From: UBA2965 sp036526135
GTDB taxonomy: Bacteria > Pseudomonadota > Gammaproteobacteria > Pseudomonadales > Azotimanducaceae
Direction of reading: 5' to 3'
Assembly: GCA_036526135.1 (NCBI GenBank)
Contig: DATCZA010000046.1
Span: 1 to 64,000 of the forward strand
DNA: 64,000 bases
Shown here piece after piece: positions 42,568-52,040 of the stretch (the stretch's first letter is position 1; each line of letters opens with the position of its first letter). Made by a program: the position numbers and the translations under genes. The notes beneath the pieces are model-generated. The model saw only the letters and a program-made list of their open reading frames with translations, was not told the DNA's origin and ran no database searches.

Positions 42568-43125
42568 ATGACACGCGGCGTTTCTCTCATCGAATTTCTG
42601 GTCTGCCTGATCGTCGCGTCGGTCCTGATCGGGCTCGCGATGCCATCGCTGGGCGAGTTCGTGTCCCGACAGCGCGCCGTGGCTGCCGTCAACCAGATCA
42701 TCGGCGCGGTAGCTGCTGCAAGACATGCGGCGGTCAAGCATCGCGCGACCACCACCCTTTGCGCCGCCGAGGCCGGCCAGTGCGTCGGCGCCAACCGCTG
42801 GCACCTCGGCGCCATGATCTTCAAGGACGTCAACGCGAACGGAACGCGGGAGGAAGACGAGCTCATTGTGGCTCAGCTGCCCGCCATGCGCCGCGGTGAA
42901 AGGGTTTACTGGCGCTCGTTCCGAAACAAGCCCTATCTCCAGTTCTCTTCACGTGGCCTGACCAGCTGGCAGAACGGAAGTTTTCAATACTGCCCGGCAG
43001 ACGCCGATGCGCGGCTGTCGAAAGCGGTGATCATCAATGCACAGGGACGCGCTGCGGTGTCCAGGGACAACGATGGTGACGGCATCGACGAAAGCGCGGC
43101 CGGCGAGCCGCTGTATTGCCGTTAG
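42568..43125 (+). CDS. fimT: GspH/FimT family type IV pilus minor pilin
   Basis: A 185-residue pseudopilin. The leader is four residues long: MTRG, then VSLIEFLVCLIVASVL with Glu at mature position 5, the site processed by PilD. The C-terminal globular part has an EF-hand-like loop in the GspH/FimT manner, FKDVNANGTREEDE at 86-98, and a second Asp-rich loop DNDGDGID at 167-174, plus Cys residues likely forming disulfides. It follows pilR on the same strand, as fimT does in P. aeruginosa. Its stop overlaps the end of the next gene on the other strand. Confidence 0.88.
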   Translation: MTRGVSLIEFLVCLIVASVLIGLAMPSLGEFVSRQRAVAAVNQIIGAVAAARHAAVKHRATTTLCAAEAGQCVGANRWHLGAMIFKDVNANGTREEDELIVAQLPAMRRGERVYWRSFRNKPYLQFSSRGLTSWQNGSFQYCPADADARLSKAVIINAQGRAAVSRDNDGDGIDESAAGEPLYCR

Positions 43126-43460
43126 TTACGCCCTCGTGTTTTCCCCCACTCGCCGCCCTTGGCTAAGTCGCGGGGATGGCATACGTGCTTGAGCTGATTG
43201 TCTCCGGTGTTGGTGTCGTAGACGTGCCGGCTCCGACACACGAGGCCCGGCGGGCCCTCGGGCTCGCTCTCCTCGACGATGGAGCAGTCCAGCGTGGACG
43301 AGCACTCGTCCGAGGTCGTCACCGACTCGATGAAGCCTGTGCACACCATGAACGGTTCTGCGTCGACGCACGCACACACACAATCGGCGCGCGCGGTGAG
43401 CGGATAGAAACAAAGCATCCCGACAAGCGCCGCGGGCAAAAGCAGGGTTGTTACCTTCAT
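43122..43460 (-). CDS. Secreted eight-cysteine protein of unknown function
   Basis: A 112-residue protein I do not recognise. A signal peptide (MKVTTLLLPAALVGMLCFYP, cleaved after TARA or thereabouts) is followed by a small domain with eight cysteines, starting with the closely spaced CVCAC. The rest includes TSDECSSTLDCSIVEES and GLVCRSRHVYDTNTGDNQL, and a basic C-terminal tail. An even number of Cys suggests disulfide bonds in the periplasm or outside. The start is set by an AGGAG eight bases upstream; the longer frame begins five codons earlier. It lies between fimT and the pilY1 cluster. Confidence 0.75.
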   Translation of the reverse strand: MKVTTLLLPAALVGMLCFYPLTARADCVCACVDAEPFMVCTGFIESVTTSDECSSTLDCSIVEESEPEGPPGLVCRSRHVYDTNTGDNQLKHVCHPRDLAKGGEWGKTRGRN

Positions 43461-43623
43461 TGTCTGACTCCTCAAGCCGTATTCGACACCCCATGGAATA
43501 CAAGACGCTGAGTCGTCACGGATGGTTTCAGCGCAAGTGTGACGAGTTGCCGATTTTCGGGATTCACCCCGCAGCTTTAGCGGCGCGGAGCTCGCTCAGG
43601 GAACGCTTTGAGAACGCGGCTTT

Positions 43624-43650
43624 CCCGGCCCAACTGAACGTCGGGCCGGG
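43624..43650 (-). terminator. Hairpin after the pilY1 cluster
   Basis: CCCGGCCC (43624-43631) and GGGCCGGG (43643-43650) form a perfect eight-base-pair stem with an 11-base loop. It begins about 16 bases after the stop of the last gene of the pilE-to-pilY1 set. No U-run is seen, so termination efficiency is uncertain. Confidence 0.4.
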
Positions 43651-43666
43651 AGCCGGTGAAGGCAGG

Positions 43667-44005
43667 TCAGGCTTCTTCCAGCGTGACGTTGTCCGGTATC
43701 TGCACGACCTCGACCAGGTCGCGTCGACTCGGCGAGATGATCAGGTAGGACATGCGTATCTTCATACCCACTTCGAGCATGGTGAACGCCCCGTGGCTAC
43801 CGGCAATCTCCACCCGCAGCTCCGGCGTGGTGTGGTACCGGTAACCGTCAACGATCATCGAGCCCGCCGCGAAGTCCAGCTGCTGAATCGTCCCGGTCTT
43901 GATCTTCTCCGGATAGACCGCCTGGGCCGACGCCGCTACGGAAGCCATCATTGCGCACAACATGAACAGGCCCATCAGCAGGCTCGGGAATCTCATGCTA
44001 GCCAT
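43667..44005 (-). CDS. Small exported protein in the PilY2 position
   Basis: A 112-residue protein with a signal peptide (MASMRFPSLLMGLFMLCAMM, cleaved near SAQA) followed by a small beta-rich domain (YPEKIKTGTIQQLDFAAGSM, YRYHTTPELRVEI, MLEVGMKIRMSYLI). Its place directly after pilY1, and its size, match PilY2 of Pseudomonas (about 115 residues). The sequence likeness is not checked, so the symbol is withheld. A strong AGGAGG site precedes the ATG at 44005. It is probably the last gene of the pilus unit. Confidence 0.8.
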   Translation of the reverse strand: MASMRFPSLLMGLFMLCAMMASVAASAQAVYPEKIKTGTIQQLDFAAGSMIVDGYRYHTTPELRVEIAGSHGAFTMLEVGMKIRMSYLIISPSRRDLVEVVQIPDNVTLEEA

Positions 44006-44017
44006 ATCGGTTTCCTC

Positions 44018-47000
44018 CTAGTTAACGTCATCGATCTCGCGCCAGGACAGGCGTCCCGTGCGGCTGTCGTTGATATCGGATATGCGGAACGACGAGGTGT
44101 CGCTGCCGCCGCTGACGAACAGGAAGTCCATCTCCCCTGCACCGCCAAGAGTAGACAGATCCACCAGGGTACCGTCCAGATCTCCGGCGTTGAAGAGAAG
44201 GCCGGCCGCGTATCCGCTGCCGCCAACGGAGACCATGTCACCGTCGTTGATGACGCCGTCGTTGTTGAAGTCCACCAGCTGGTCGACCGGGTCACCACCG
44301 GTGGCCGCATCGAACAGCAGGATGGACCCCGGCCGCGCGCCGAAGCAAGAGGTCTCGCCGGTTGCGGGTAGAATCGTGGTCGTGATCACCGTTCCGTCTC
44401 GGAAGATCATCCTGCGGACGGCTTTCTCACCGGGGTACTGCACGTCCGGAGGCGCGTTGCCACCGATATCAGGATTCTGGCCCCCAGAGAGCGTGCTTGC
44501 AGCCCGGACCATGTCGAAGTCGATGTACCAGCCGTAAGTACCCGGACCAGCGCCTTCGGCCACATAGTCCACCAGGTTGCGCGACATGACCCTTCGCGTA
44601 ACCGCTGGCGTCACCGCATCGTCTACCACATTGGTGATCGTCTGCTCCACGAGCCGCAAGGATTTGCTGTCGCTCTGCGCGGTCGGCGGATTCAGCTCAC
44701 CGCGATCCCAGATCGCATAAATCGACTGAATCTCTTCGTTACGGGCATCATCCCGGGTCACGTAGCTGCCGGTTCCGAATATCACCAGGAAGCCGGGCTG
44801 AGTGGGATGCTTCACCACCAGCGGCCGCGCCGTGATCGGCTGGATGCGTTCGACGGCCCCGTCGAAGTAAGTTGCCGAGAACAGCCGGGTGGACTTCCAG
44901 TTGTCGGGGTTCGGATCGGTGAGGTCGAACCGGAACAGGTTTCCGAGCCGGTCGCCCGCGTAAACCCAGTCCACGGTACCGTTCAGGTCGATGTCAACGG
45001 CGGTAGGATCACCAAGACCATTGGGAAAGCCAGCCTTCTGAGCCGGCGCAATGGGCACACCGAAGCCCGTATTGATCTTTACGAAGTCCCCGGCATCATC
45101 CCAGCCGTCGAGGCCCTTATCCATGAACAGAACGAACAGCTTGGCAATACCCGCCGTGGAATTAGGTCCATTGCCGAATATGGCCACCCACTCCTTCTCG
45201 GCCGGCGTTCCACCATCGCTGACGTTGCTCATGAGCACATTGGGAAGAGAGAGTGCCATGCCGAGGTCTTTAACGGGCTGACCATAGGGATCCGTGATCG
45301 CTCCCACGGCGCCACCGAGCGGCACGCCCGCGTCGTCCACGGGATAAGTATCGTCTTCGTCCGTGAACTCCCACAGAACGGAATTTGCCGCTGCTGCCTC
45401 GCTGGCAAACATGGTGTCAGGATCGGTCACGTTGAGCGCAAAGTAGCCCTTACCGCCTCCACCGAGGCCGCCGAGCAGTATCGTGTTCCACGACTTGCCG
45501 ATCCCGCCGCGCGAGGCTTTCACGTAGGCGTCGTTGAACCGCGGGGTCAGGTCGACGTAGTACTTGTGGAGGTAGAAAGGTGAAGTGAGGTCATCCAGAG
45601 CATTGCGATATCGCTGGGAGCTGTCGATGAGCTTGTTTGGTACGTAGCCGAACCGCTCGATGCCCGTCTGGGCTTCGAATCCATGAAGCATCCCGTCATT
45701 CGCGCCAACGTAGACAATGGGTGTCCTGGACGCCTTGGCTTCCACGAAGTCCGAGTAGAGACTCCCGATCGGGTATGGCTCCTGGTCGCGATTGATGGCA
45801 CGCGGCTCACCGATGAACACCGGGCTGGAGTTGACGATGTCACCGAGCAGACCATCTGCGGGGGGCCGCTCTCTCAGATATCCTAGAGGCAGTTCTGCCG
45901 TCCGCTCCCCACGCATAAAGTTGGTCTGGTCTACAGACATCATGATCTGCTGCTCCGGCGCCAGAGAGGGGTGCCTGAACGGAATGCCGTCGCCAGTCAA
46001 GGAGTCGGCAGTCACCAGCACCCGGTTCGTAGGCAGCTTGTTGCCGGGATTCAACATCTCCGACGCCCGCCAGGAAGGCGCATCAGCCAGGGTTCCGTCT
46101 GCGTTGACCACGGTGGCGGTGAGCTCACCCGTGTTGTCCCGCAGGTCGTAGAATCCGCGGAACAGGAAGGTGCCGTCGCGCAGGGACGTGGAGTTGAAGG
46201 CCGCAGCCGAAGCGGACGAGGCCGCCTGGGTGAAGGCGAGGAACGCCTTCTCGAAAGCCGCCTGGAGCTCCTGAGGATTGCCGGCACTGAGAAACTCGCC
46301 CCGGCCGTTCTTCGCGGCGTGAAGCATGTCGTCGATCTTCTCCAGAGGTCCGGCGAAGGGATCGGGCCAACCGAAGGGAGTGGTCGGATTCGCTGGCACG
46401 CTCGAAGGCTCGATGGTGCCGGTCACGCCGAACGCGATGGCATACGTCTTCATGTGCTGGTGCATGGTCTCGCCTGCAAAAGTGCCCTCCGGCGCTCCAA
46501 GAACATCGAGCGGCGACACCGGCACCTCGTCATTCACATCCGAGAACATGTCGTTCTCGTAATAGTACATGGCGGTATCGGCCAGGGTGGCTCTCCTGGT
46601 GTCGGCGTAAACGCCGCCGTCGAACGGCCCGCCGCCGTCCACGTCGGCGTTGCTGGAAACACCGGCGCCGCCATTCCAGTAACCGTCGGAAAACAGCAGC
46701 GCGAAGTTCTGCTGGCATGTGCCATCGGGCGGCGGCAGCGCAGGGCAGTAGTTGCCAGTCCGACAAGCGAAGATCTGGCCGGCACGTCCAAGGGCCTGCC
46801 GGAGCGGCGTGCCGCCGAACGAGTCGACCTTGTACACGTTGTCGATCAACGCTTTCTTGTTACCTTCGGTGTAGAGATCGTTCATGTCGGCCACAGGAAT
46901 GGATGTCGTCGCGCTGATGGTCTCGTATCCGACCCGGATGTCCTGCACGTCGGCAAATACCCGACCGAGCACGCTCTTGATCACGTACTCTCGAGACCGG

Positions 47001-49762
47001 TAATACTGGAACCAGTTGGCGAAATTCTGAATCTCCTGCGCGTAGGTGCAGTCGAGCGGGTTGTCATCGTCTGCCGCGCAGTCCTCTCGACCCGGGCTAC
47101 CAGGAAACTCGCCTTCGACCAAGGGACCGGCCCCGTCGCGAATCTCGATCAGGGTCGCCGCGGCGCTCTCCGCCAGAGGTGGCGTCGCATCGGTGGTGTA
47201 GTACCTGGGAATGTAGAGATCGACAACGGTGACGTCAGTGGTGCCACCCTGTGGATCCCACATGGGAACTCCATTGGCCGAGTAGCTGTGCGGCGCGAGC
47301 ATATCGAATGTAAGGGTTGGATCTACCGGATCGAGACGGATCGCGGACGGGACAGCATCTTCTAGTTCCGCATTGGAAACGTCCTGGCCGATCCACGGCG
47401 TGTAGTAGACGGTCGGGTTGTAATACATCTTGTTGTGCAGGTGCGAGCGTGCTCTCCACGCCCCGTAGTCGTTGCCCCGTGTGTCGCCGTTGTCTTCCAG
47501 CGCCTGCTCCGTGGGAAGCACCCGACCAAACTGGCTGCCCGGAGGGTAGGTATTGGTCCGCAGATCCCAGAGGTACACGAAGCTTTCCGCGCTCGCCCGA
47601 CGGGCGCGGCGCGAGTTGTCGAGAACGAAGCCGCCATTCTCATCGGCGCCTGCCACGCTCATGTTCCAGTCCATGCTGCCCGAATCGTCCATGACCACCA
47701 GAACGTTGGGGGGCACGCTCGCAGTCTGATCGAGCGGGACGCTGGCAAGGTTGTAGGTGATCGCCACCTCCCCTGGATTCGGCGGCTCGGCAGGCGGCGG
47801 CGCCGCATTGACCACGATACGGACCAAATAATCCGGCGGCGCGCTGACGCCCTCGTTGTCGAACAACCGATAACCGAACGAGTCCGTGCCAATGAAGTTG
47901 ATGGGCGGCGTGTAGACGAATGACCCGGTTGCGCCATCAAAAGAAAGCGCTCCGACGGAGGGCAGGACGGTCAGAACCGCGCTGAGTGGCGAACCTATCT
48001 CGGTGCCGGTCTCATCGATCAGCTTGCCGTCCACGTCGTAAGCCCCGACGAGCACGCCATCGGTTGCCGTAACCGTCAGGGAGCCGTTCTCGAACATCGA
48101 GTAAGTCAGCTCCTGGACGCCAATGGGCAGGTCGTTGACGGGCTCCACCGTCACCGTAACGGTGGCGGGCAGAGATACGTCTCCCTCCGAATCCTGAAGC
48201 ACGTAGGTGAAGTAGTCGGTGCCATAGAAATCGGGCTTCGGCTGGTACTCGATTGACGTACCGGTCGCATCAATGATGACGGTCCCGTTGGGCGCCGTGA
48301 CGCCGTCACCGAACGCATCGACCACCGTGGTCGGCGCGCTTTCACTAAAGCCGCCCGCACCGGCAGACAGGATGAACGTGGGCTCCTCGGCAAGGTAATC
48401 GTTGTCCATGACGGCAATGGTGATGAAGGCCTGATCTTCGGACATGGTCACCGCGTCGTCTTCTGGCAACGGAACGTCGTTGATGGAAGCGACATTCACC
48501 CTGAACGTGTCGGCGATCATGACGCCCGCGGCATCGACGGCCTCGATGCTGATATTGGCAAACCCGTTCTGATCGGGTGCTAGGGTGAGTGTGAGCACGC
48601 CGTCGGCGATCGAGATGTTGCTGAAGAGCGAAGGGTTGCTGTTGCTGGCAACCGTGAAGTTCAGAGCTTCACCGTTGGTAGCAAAATCGACGTCGTTGAA
48701 ATAATTGTAAAGGTTGATGGGCGCGATCACCGCGTCCTCGAAGACGTTTATATCCGGGATGGACGCCACCAGCACCGGGTCGTCATTGATCGGATTGACA
48801 GTGACGTTGACCTCGTACTCGACGGATGCTCCTGCCGAGTCGGTGGCGCGCACGGTCACCGTCCCGTTTCCATTCTGATCCGGGAGATAGGTGATGTTCA
48901 GGGTGTCGCCCGACATGGACGCACTGGCAATGGCGCCGTGGGAGACGGCCGACACGCTCAGGGTCAGGGAGTCCCCGTTGGTGTCGATGTCGATATCGTC
49001 AAACACGCCGCCGAACCCGACCGTGGATCCGGGGGAATCCTCGGCCTCCAGCACGTCGGAAACCGACCCCACGATGACGGGAACGTCATTTACCGAATTG
49101 ACGACGATTCCGACGGTCAGCTGAGCCCAATTGCCAGCTAAGTCCGTTGCCCGAACGTCTACCGTCTCCGTGCCGTTGAGCTCGGGAACGTACGTGATGA
49201 CCAGATTCGAGCCGACGATGCTTACCGCGTCGACCGGGTCTCCCGGGGAACTCTCGATGGAGAACGTCAGCGAGTCGCCGTTTGTCGCGACGTCCGCGTC
49301 GCTGAACACGCTCAGGAGATCGGTCGACGAGCTCGCCGTATCCTCGCTGACCGTCACGACCAGATCCGGCACCAGTATGACGGGCGCATCTTCCACCGGC
49401 GTCACCGTCGCTGTAAACGTAAACTCACCGACGTTGCCGGTAGTGTCGGTGGCCGTGAACACCCAGGTCTGGGTGCCGTTCGCATTGGGGATCGGGGTGA
49501 AGGTAACCACGCCGGTGACAGGATCGACCACCGCGTTAATCACCACATCGCCGCTCGTGGAGGCAAGGCCGTAGGTCAGGACGTCGCCAGGCTCGTCCGC
49601 ATCGGAGAAGACGTTATTCAGATAGCCAGCAAATGGGGCCGAATCTTCCGCTGTCGTGTAGGTAGAGGAAGGGGATACCGGCACGGGAGACGCGGCAAAC
49701 GACGCTGCTGATAGCAAAAGCAGGCCGATCGACCCGATCCAACCGATAGTACTGCGAGACAT
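44018..49762 (-). CDS. pilY1: Type IV pilus tip adhesin PilY1 with N-terminal Ig/cadherin-like repeats
   Basis: A 1914-residue exported protein, much longer than the roughly 1100-1200 residues of P. aeruginosa PilY1. A signal peptide covers about residues 1-24. Six repeats of about 100 residues follow (25-656), each with an acidic motif such as AEDSAPF, SEDTASS, FEDAVIA or SEDQAFI, a calcium-type FSDAD/FNDVD segment, and an NDxP junction. A von Willebrand A domain starts near 680 with the MIDAS DDSGS at 692-696. The C-terminal PilY1 beta-propeller contains a Ca loop VDIDLNGTVDWVYAGD, and the end holds DFNNDGVINDGD. The ATG at 49762 follows an AGGAGG. It should control pilus extension and adhesion. 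Confidence 0.9.
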   Translation of the reverse strand: MSRSTIGWIGSIGLLLLSAASFAASPVPVSPSSTYTTAEDSAPFAGYLNNVFSDADEPGDVLTYGLASTSGDVVINAVVDPVTGVVTFTPIPNANGTQTWVFTATDTTGNVGEFTFTATVTPVEDAPVILVPDLVVTVSEDTASSSTDLLSVFSDADVATNGDSLTFSIESSPGDPVDAVSIVGSNLVITYVPELNGTETVDVRATDLAGNWAQLTVGIVVNSVNDVPVIVGSVSDVLEAEDSPGSTVGFGGVFDDIDIDTNGDSLTLSVSAVSHGAIASASMSGDTLNITYLPDQNGNGTVTVRATDSAGASVEYEVNVTVNPINDDPVLVASIPDINVFEDAVIAPINLYNYFNDVDFATNGEALNFTVASNSNPSLFSNISIADGVLTLTLAPDQNGFANISIEAVDAAGVMIADTFRVNVASINDVPLPEDDAVTMSEDQAFITIAVMDNDYLAEEPTFILSAGAGGFSESAPTTVVDAFGDGVTAPNGTVIIDATGTSIEYQPKPDFYGTDYFTYVLQDSEGDVSLPATVTVTVEPVNDLPIGVQELTYSMFENGSLTVTATDGVLVGAYDVDGKLIDETGTEIGSPLSAVLTVLPSVGALSFDGATGSFVYTPPINFIGTDSFGYRLFDNEGVSAPPDYLVRIVVNAAPPPAEPPNPGEVAITYNLASVPLDQTASVPPNVLVVMDDSGSMDWNMSVAGADENGGFVLDNSRRARRASAESFVYLWDLRTNTYPPGSQFGRVLPTEQALEDNGDTRGNDYGAWRARSHLHNKMYYNPTVYYTPWIGQDVSNAELEDAVPSAIRLDPVDPTLTFDMLAPHSYSANGVPMWDPQGGTTDVTVVDLYIPRYYTTDATPPLAESAAATLIEIRDGAGPLVEGEFPGSPGREDCAADDDNPLDCTYAQEIQNFANWFQYYRSREYVIKSVLGRVFADVQDIRVGYETISATTSIPVADMNDLYTEGNKKALIDNVYKVDSFGGTPLRQALGRAGQIFACRTGNYCPALPPPDGTCQQNFALLFSDGYWNGGAGVSSNADVDGGGPFDGGVYADTRRATLADTAMYYYENDMFSDVNDEVPVSPLDVLGAPEGTFAGETMHQHMKTYAIAFGVTGTIEPSSVPANPTTPFGWPDPFAGPLEKIDDMLHAAKNGRGEFLSAGNPQELQAAFEKAFLAFTQAASSASAAAFNSTSLRDGTFLFRGFYDLRDNTGELTATVVNADGTLADAPSWRASEMLNPGNKLPTNRVLVTADSLTGDGIPFRHPSLAPEQQIMMSVDQTNFMRGERTAELPLGYLRERPPADGLLGDIVNSSPVFIGEPRAINRDQEPYPIGSLYSDFVEAKASRTPIVYVGANDGMLHGFEAQTGIERFGYVPNKLIDSSQRYRNALDDLTSPFYLHKYYVDLTPRFNDAYVKASRGGIGKSWNTILLGGLGGGGKGYFALNVTDPDTMFASEAAAANSVLWEFTDEDDTYPVDDAGVPLGGAVGAITDPYGQPVKDLGMALSLPNVLMSNVSDGGTPAEKEWVAIFGNGPNSTAGIAKLFVLFMDKGLDGWDDAGDFVKINTGFGVPIAPAQKAGFPNGLGDPTAVDIDLNGTVDWVYAGDRLGNLFRFDLTDPNPDNWKSTRLFSATYFDGAVERIQPITARPLVVKHPTQPGFLVIFGTGSYVTRDDARNEEIQSIYAIWDRGELNPPTAQSDSKSLRLVEQTITNVVDDAVTPAVTRRVMSRNLVDYVAEGAGPGTYGWYIDFDMVRAASTLSGGQNPDIGGNAPPDVQYPGEKAVRRMIFRDGTVITTTILPATGETSCFGARPGSILLFDAATGGDPVDQLVDFNNDGVINDGDMVSVGGSGYAAGLLFNAGDLDGTLVDLSTLGGAGEMDFLFVSGGSDTSSFRISDINDSRTGRLSWREIDDVN

Positions 49763-49830
49763 CCTGGAACCTCCTGTGCGCCGACTACGAAACGACGCGA
49801 ACGGCAAAATTCGAATGGTTGAGAGTCGCT

Positions 49831-50391
49831 TCAATCCAGAATCCGTCCATAGGTGGATTGAAGCAGCACGACGGCGTTCGCGGTGCCGCCGACGCCGCGC
49901 GCGGTGACGCGGAAAATCTCGATGCGGTCAGAGTTGGACGCGCCGTAAGGATCTTCCAGCTGGTAGGCGTTTTCGTCGCGAATCACCGAGGCCACGTACT
50001 CGACGATGTACCGCGGCTGAGCATTCACGCCGTCGATGTTCGTGGCAGACTGGACGCTCTGGCCCCCGTCCCAGACGCCACCTAGCGTCCAGCGGTCAGG
50101 ATCGCCGAGGTCGGCCACCGTCCACAGACCGTTGGCGCCCGCGTCGGTGAAACCCACGGTGGACGTGAGCAGATCCAGAGCGGCCTCGGCATCCCGAAGC
50201 GCGGATTCGGCTGCCTGAAACGCGAGCAGGGAATCGTGCTCGTTGCGCGCCATGCGCACCTCGAGGGTCGTGGTCTGCACGGCCGAAACACCGATGATGG
50301 TCAGGAGCAGCAGGAGCACCAGGCTGATGAACAGGGCGACACCCGTGTTCTGCCTGGGGCTGGAAAGCGAGGGTTGTCTAATCGCTCCCAT
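49831..50391 (-). CDS. pilX: Type IV pilus assembly protein PilX
   Basis: A 186-residue minor pilin. The prepilin-like segment is NTG, then VALFISLVLLLLLTIIGVSA, without Glu at mature position 5, as in PilX/GspK-type proteins that cap the pilus. TTLEVRMARNEHDSLLAFQAAE is the conserved PilX helix. It sits between pilW (two bases away) and pilY1 (68 bases away). Confidence 0.9.
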   Translation of the reverse strand: MGAIRQPSLSSPRQNTGVALFISLVLLLLLTIIGVSAVQTTTLEVRMARNEHDSLLAFQAAESALRDAEAALDLLTSTVGFTDAGANGLWTVADLGDPDRWTLGGVWDGGQSVQSATNIDGVNAQPRYIVEYVASVIRDENAYQLEDPYGASNSDRIEIFRVTARGVGGTANAVVLLQSTYGRILD

Positions 50392-50393
50392 GG

Positions 50394-51518
50394 CTAGACC
50401 TCCGGGTTCGAGTTTCTGATCTGAATGGTTTTGCTGAACGTGCGCCGCAGTCGGTTACCGTCCTCGGTGACCACGTCAACGCTGTTAACGGTTATGGTGG
50501 CGCGCACCGCAACGATCTGTCCGACATCCAACGGCACCGAATCAAACGGCACGTAGCGATTGGGGTTGGCGATCCCGTCGTTGAGCGTCGTATCGATGCC
50601 GTAGAGGACCTGCAGATCTTCGATGCCCTGGATGAGCTCTACCGGCCCTGCTGCACCGACTTTCTGCCAAAGCGCAAGCGGCGTGTTCCCCCGATTGTCC
50701 TGACGGACGCTGGGCGCGATGAAGAAGTAGGTGGATTCCACCGCGCCGATGGTCGCTTCTGGACCGTAGGAGCGGCCGAGGAACGACAGCGTCGCCGGAA
50801 CCGTGCCGTTGGGGGAGTTGACGAACGCGGCGTTCTCGAAAAAGCTGCCGCCGGTCGCTCTGAGCACCGTCGCCTCGTTACCCGCCACCGCAAGCGCGGT
50901 TACCCGGAACATGGCGGCCTGCTCGCAGTTGGCGACCAGCACCACGTCACCCACACCGAAACCAGGGTCTCCGCCGGGAGCGGTAACGACGGGGTTGCCC
51001 AGCGGCTGCAGCGTCTGCACGAGCTTCTGCCCGGGCTGCTGAACGTTTCGGAACACGACGACGTCCGTACCCGGCGCGATCACGCCAGTGTCTATGGCTC
51101 CGGCGGCGACGTTCACGTTACCGACGAGGCCACCGGGCACCGTGTCTATACTGGGCGTCCAGGTACCGCCCGCGCCGGCCTCGTAGCCGTCGACGATGCG
51201 GGTCAGGTTGTATTCCGGAATGAGGTTCCACGGCCCATTCAGGTTCTTGACTATGTTGTCGGGCACGTGCGCGCAGCCGAGATAGCCGGCCTGGCGGGCG
51301 GCGCGGGAAATGAAGTCGAAAGCGAATCGGGCGTTTTCCTGCAGCCTCGCCTGCCCATTGACGATGGCCGAGGTCTGCGAGTTGCCGACGAACAGTTGCA
51401 CGATGCCGGCAACGACCACCAGACCGAGCGCCAGAGCCAGCAAAAGCTCGACCAGCGAGAATCCAGCACTTCGCGTCTGCGTCCCGACCACGGCATTTTC
51501 CTTGAAAGTGATTTTCAT
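50394..51518 (-). CDS. pilW: Type IV pilus assembly protein PilW
   Basis: A 374-residue minor pilin. The leader ends in RSAG, followed by FSLVELLLALALGLVVVAGI with Glu5. A globular domain occupies the rest, including ENARFAFDFISRAARQAGYLG (typical PilW helix) and several beta strands. It is part of the tip-priming complex with FimU, PilV, PilX and PilE. It begins three bases after pilV ends. Confidence 0.92.
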   Translation of the reverse strand: MKITFKENAVVGTQTRSAGFSLVELLLALALGLVVVAGIVQLFVGNSQTSAIVNGQARLQENARFAFDFISRAARQAGYLGCAHVPDNIVKNLNGPWNLIPEYNLTRIVDGYEAGAGGTWTPSIDTVPGGLVGNVNVAAGAIDTGVIAPGTDVVVFRNVQQPGQKLVQTLQPLGNPVVTAPGGDPGFGVGDVVLVANCEQAAMFRVTALAVAGNEATVLRATGGSFFENAAFVNSPNGTVPATLSFLGRSYGPEATIGAVESTYFFIAPSVRQDNRGNTPLALWQKVGAAGPVELIQGIEDLQVLYGIDTTLNDGIANPNRYVPFDSVPLDVGQIVAVRATITVNSVDVVTEDGNRLRRTFSKTIQIRNSNPEV

Positions 51519-51521
51519 AAA

Positions 51522-52040
51522 TCAGCCCTGACTGTCGATGGCGAAGCTCTGGATCTGCGCGTTGGGCTCCTGCCATTGCACGGTGACGGTGATGATTCCA
51601 CCCCCGTCGACGGCAATGGCCCCGTCGCCGTTGGGCAACCCGGGCTGATCGTTGACCGTCGGAAGAACACCGCCGTCGCGCAGGTTGGTGCACACTCCGG
51701 CATCTGAGAAGCCGCCCAGCGAGCACTTCCAGACTGCCTGATCGAATGCCACCATCTGAGCCTCGCTGCAGTTGTTCGCCATGCAATCCGTTGCAGCCGG
51801 CGGCCCGTCTCCGAAGGCCAGGCCGTTGTATGCCTGTCCCGGAACAGCCCCCGAAGGGTTCGCTCTTATTCTGTCCATCATGTCGTAGGCGAGCTGGACG
51901 GCTTCTGCCCGTACCAGCGCGCTACGGTTGTTCTGCATGCTGACCAGCTGCAATGCGGTCACGCCAAGTACTCCTACTCCCATGACGAGAACCGCGACCA
52001 GCAGCTCGATCATGGAAAATCCGCGAACACGATCTTTCAT
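51522..52040 (-). CDS. pilV: Type IV pilus modification protein PilV
   Basis: A 172-residue minor pilin. MKDRVRG is the leader, followed by FSMIELLVAVLVMGVGVLGV with Glu5, the hallmark PilV segment ending VTALQLVSMQNNRSALVRAEA. MMDRIRANP is another conserved PilV element. The ATG at 52040 overlaps the fimU stop; an ATG three codons earlier is also in frame. Confidence 0.92.
   Translation of the reverse strand: MKDRVRGFSMIELLVAVLVMGVGVLGVTALQLVSMQNNRSALVRAEAVQLAYDMMDRIRANPSGAVPGQAYNGLAFGDGPPAATDCMANNCSEAQMVAFDQAVWKCSLGGFSDAGVCTNLRDGGVLPTVNDQPGLPNGDGAIAVDGGGIITVTVQWQEPNAQIQSFAIDSQG

Noticed and set aside
45971..47365. Open frame of about 460 codons opposite pilY1
   Set aside because: It has no ribosome binding site or recognisable product, and the pilY1 frame has an intact domain structure across it.
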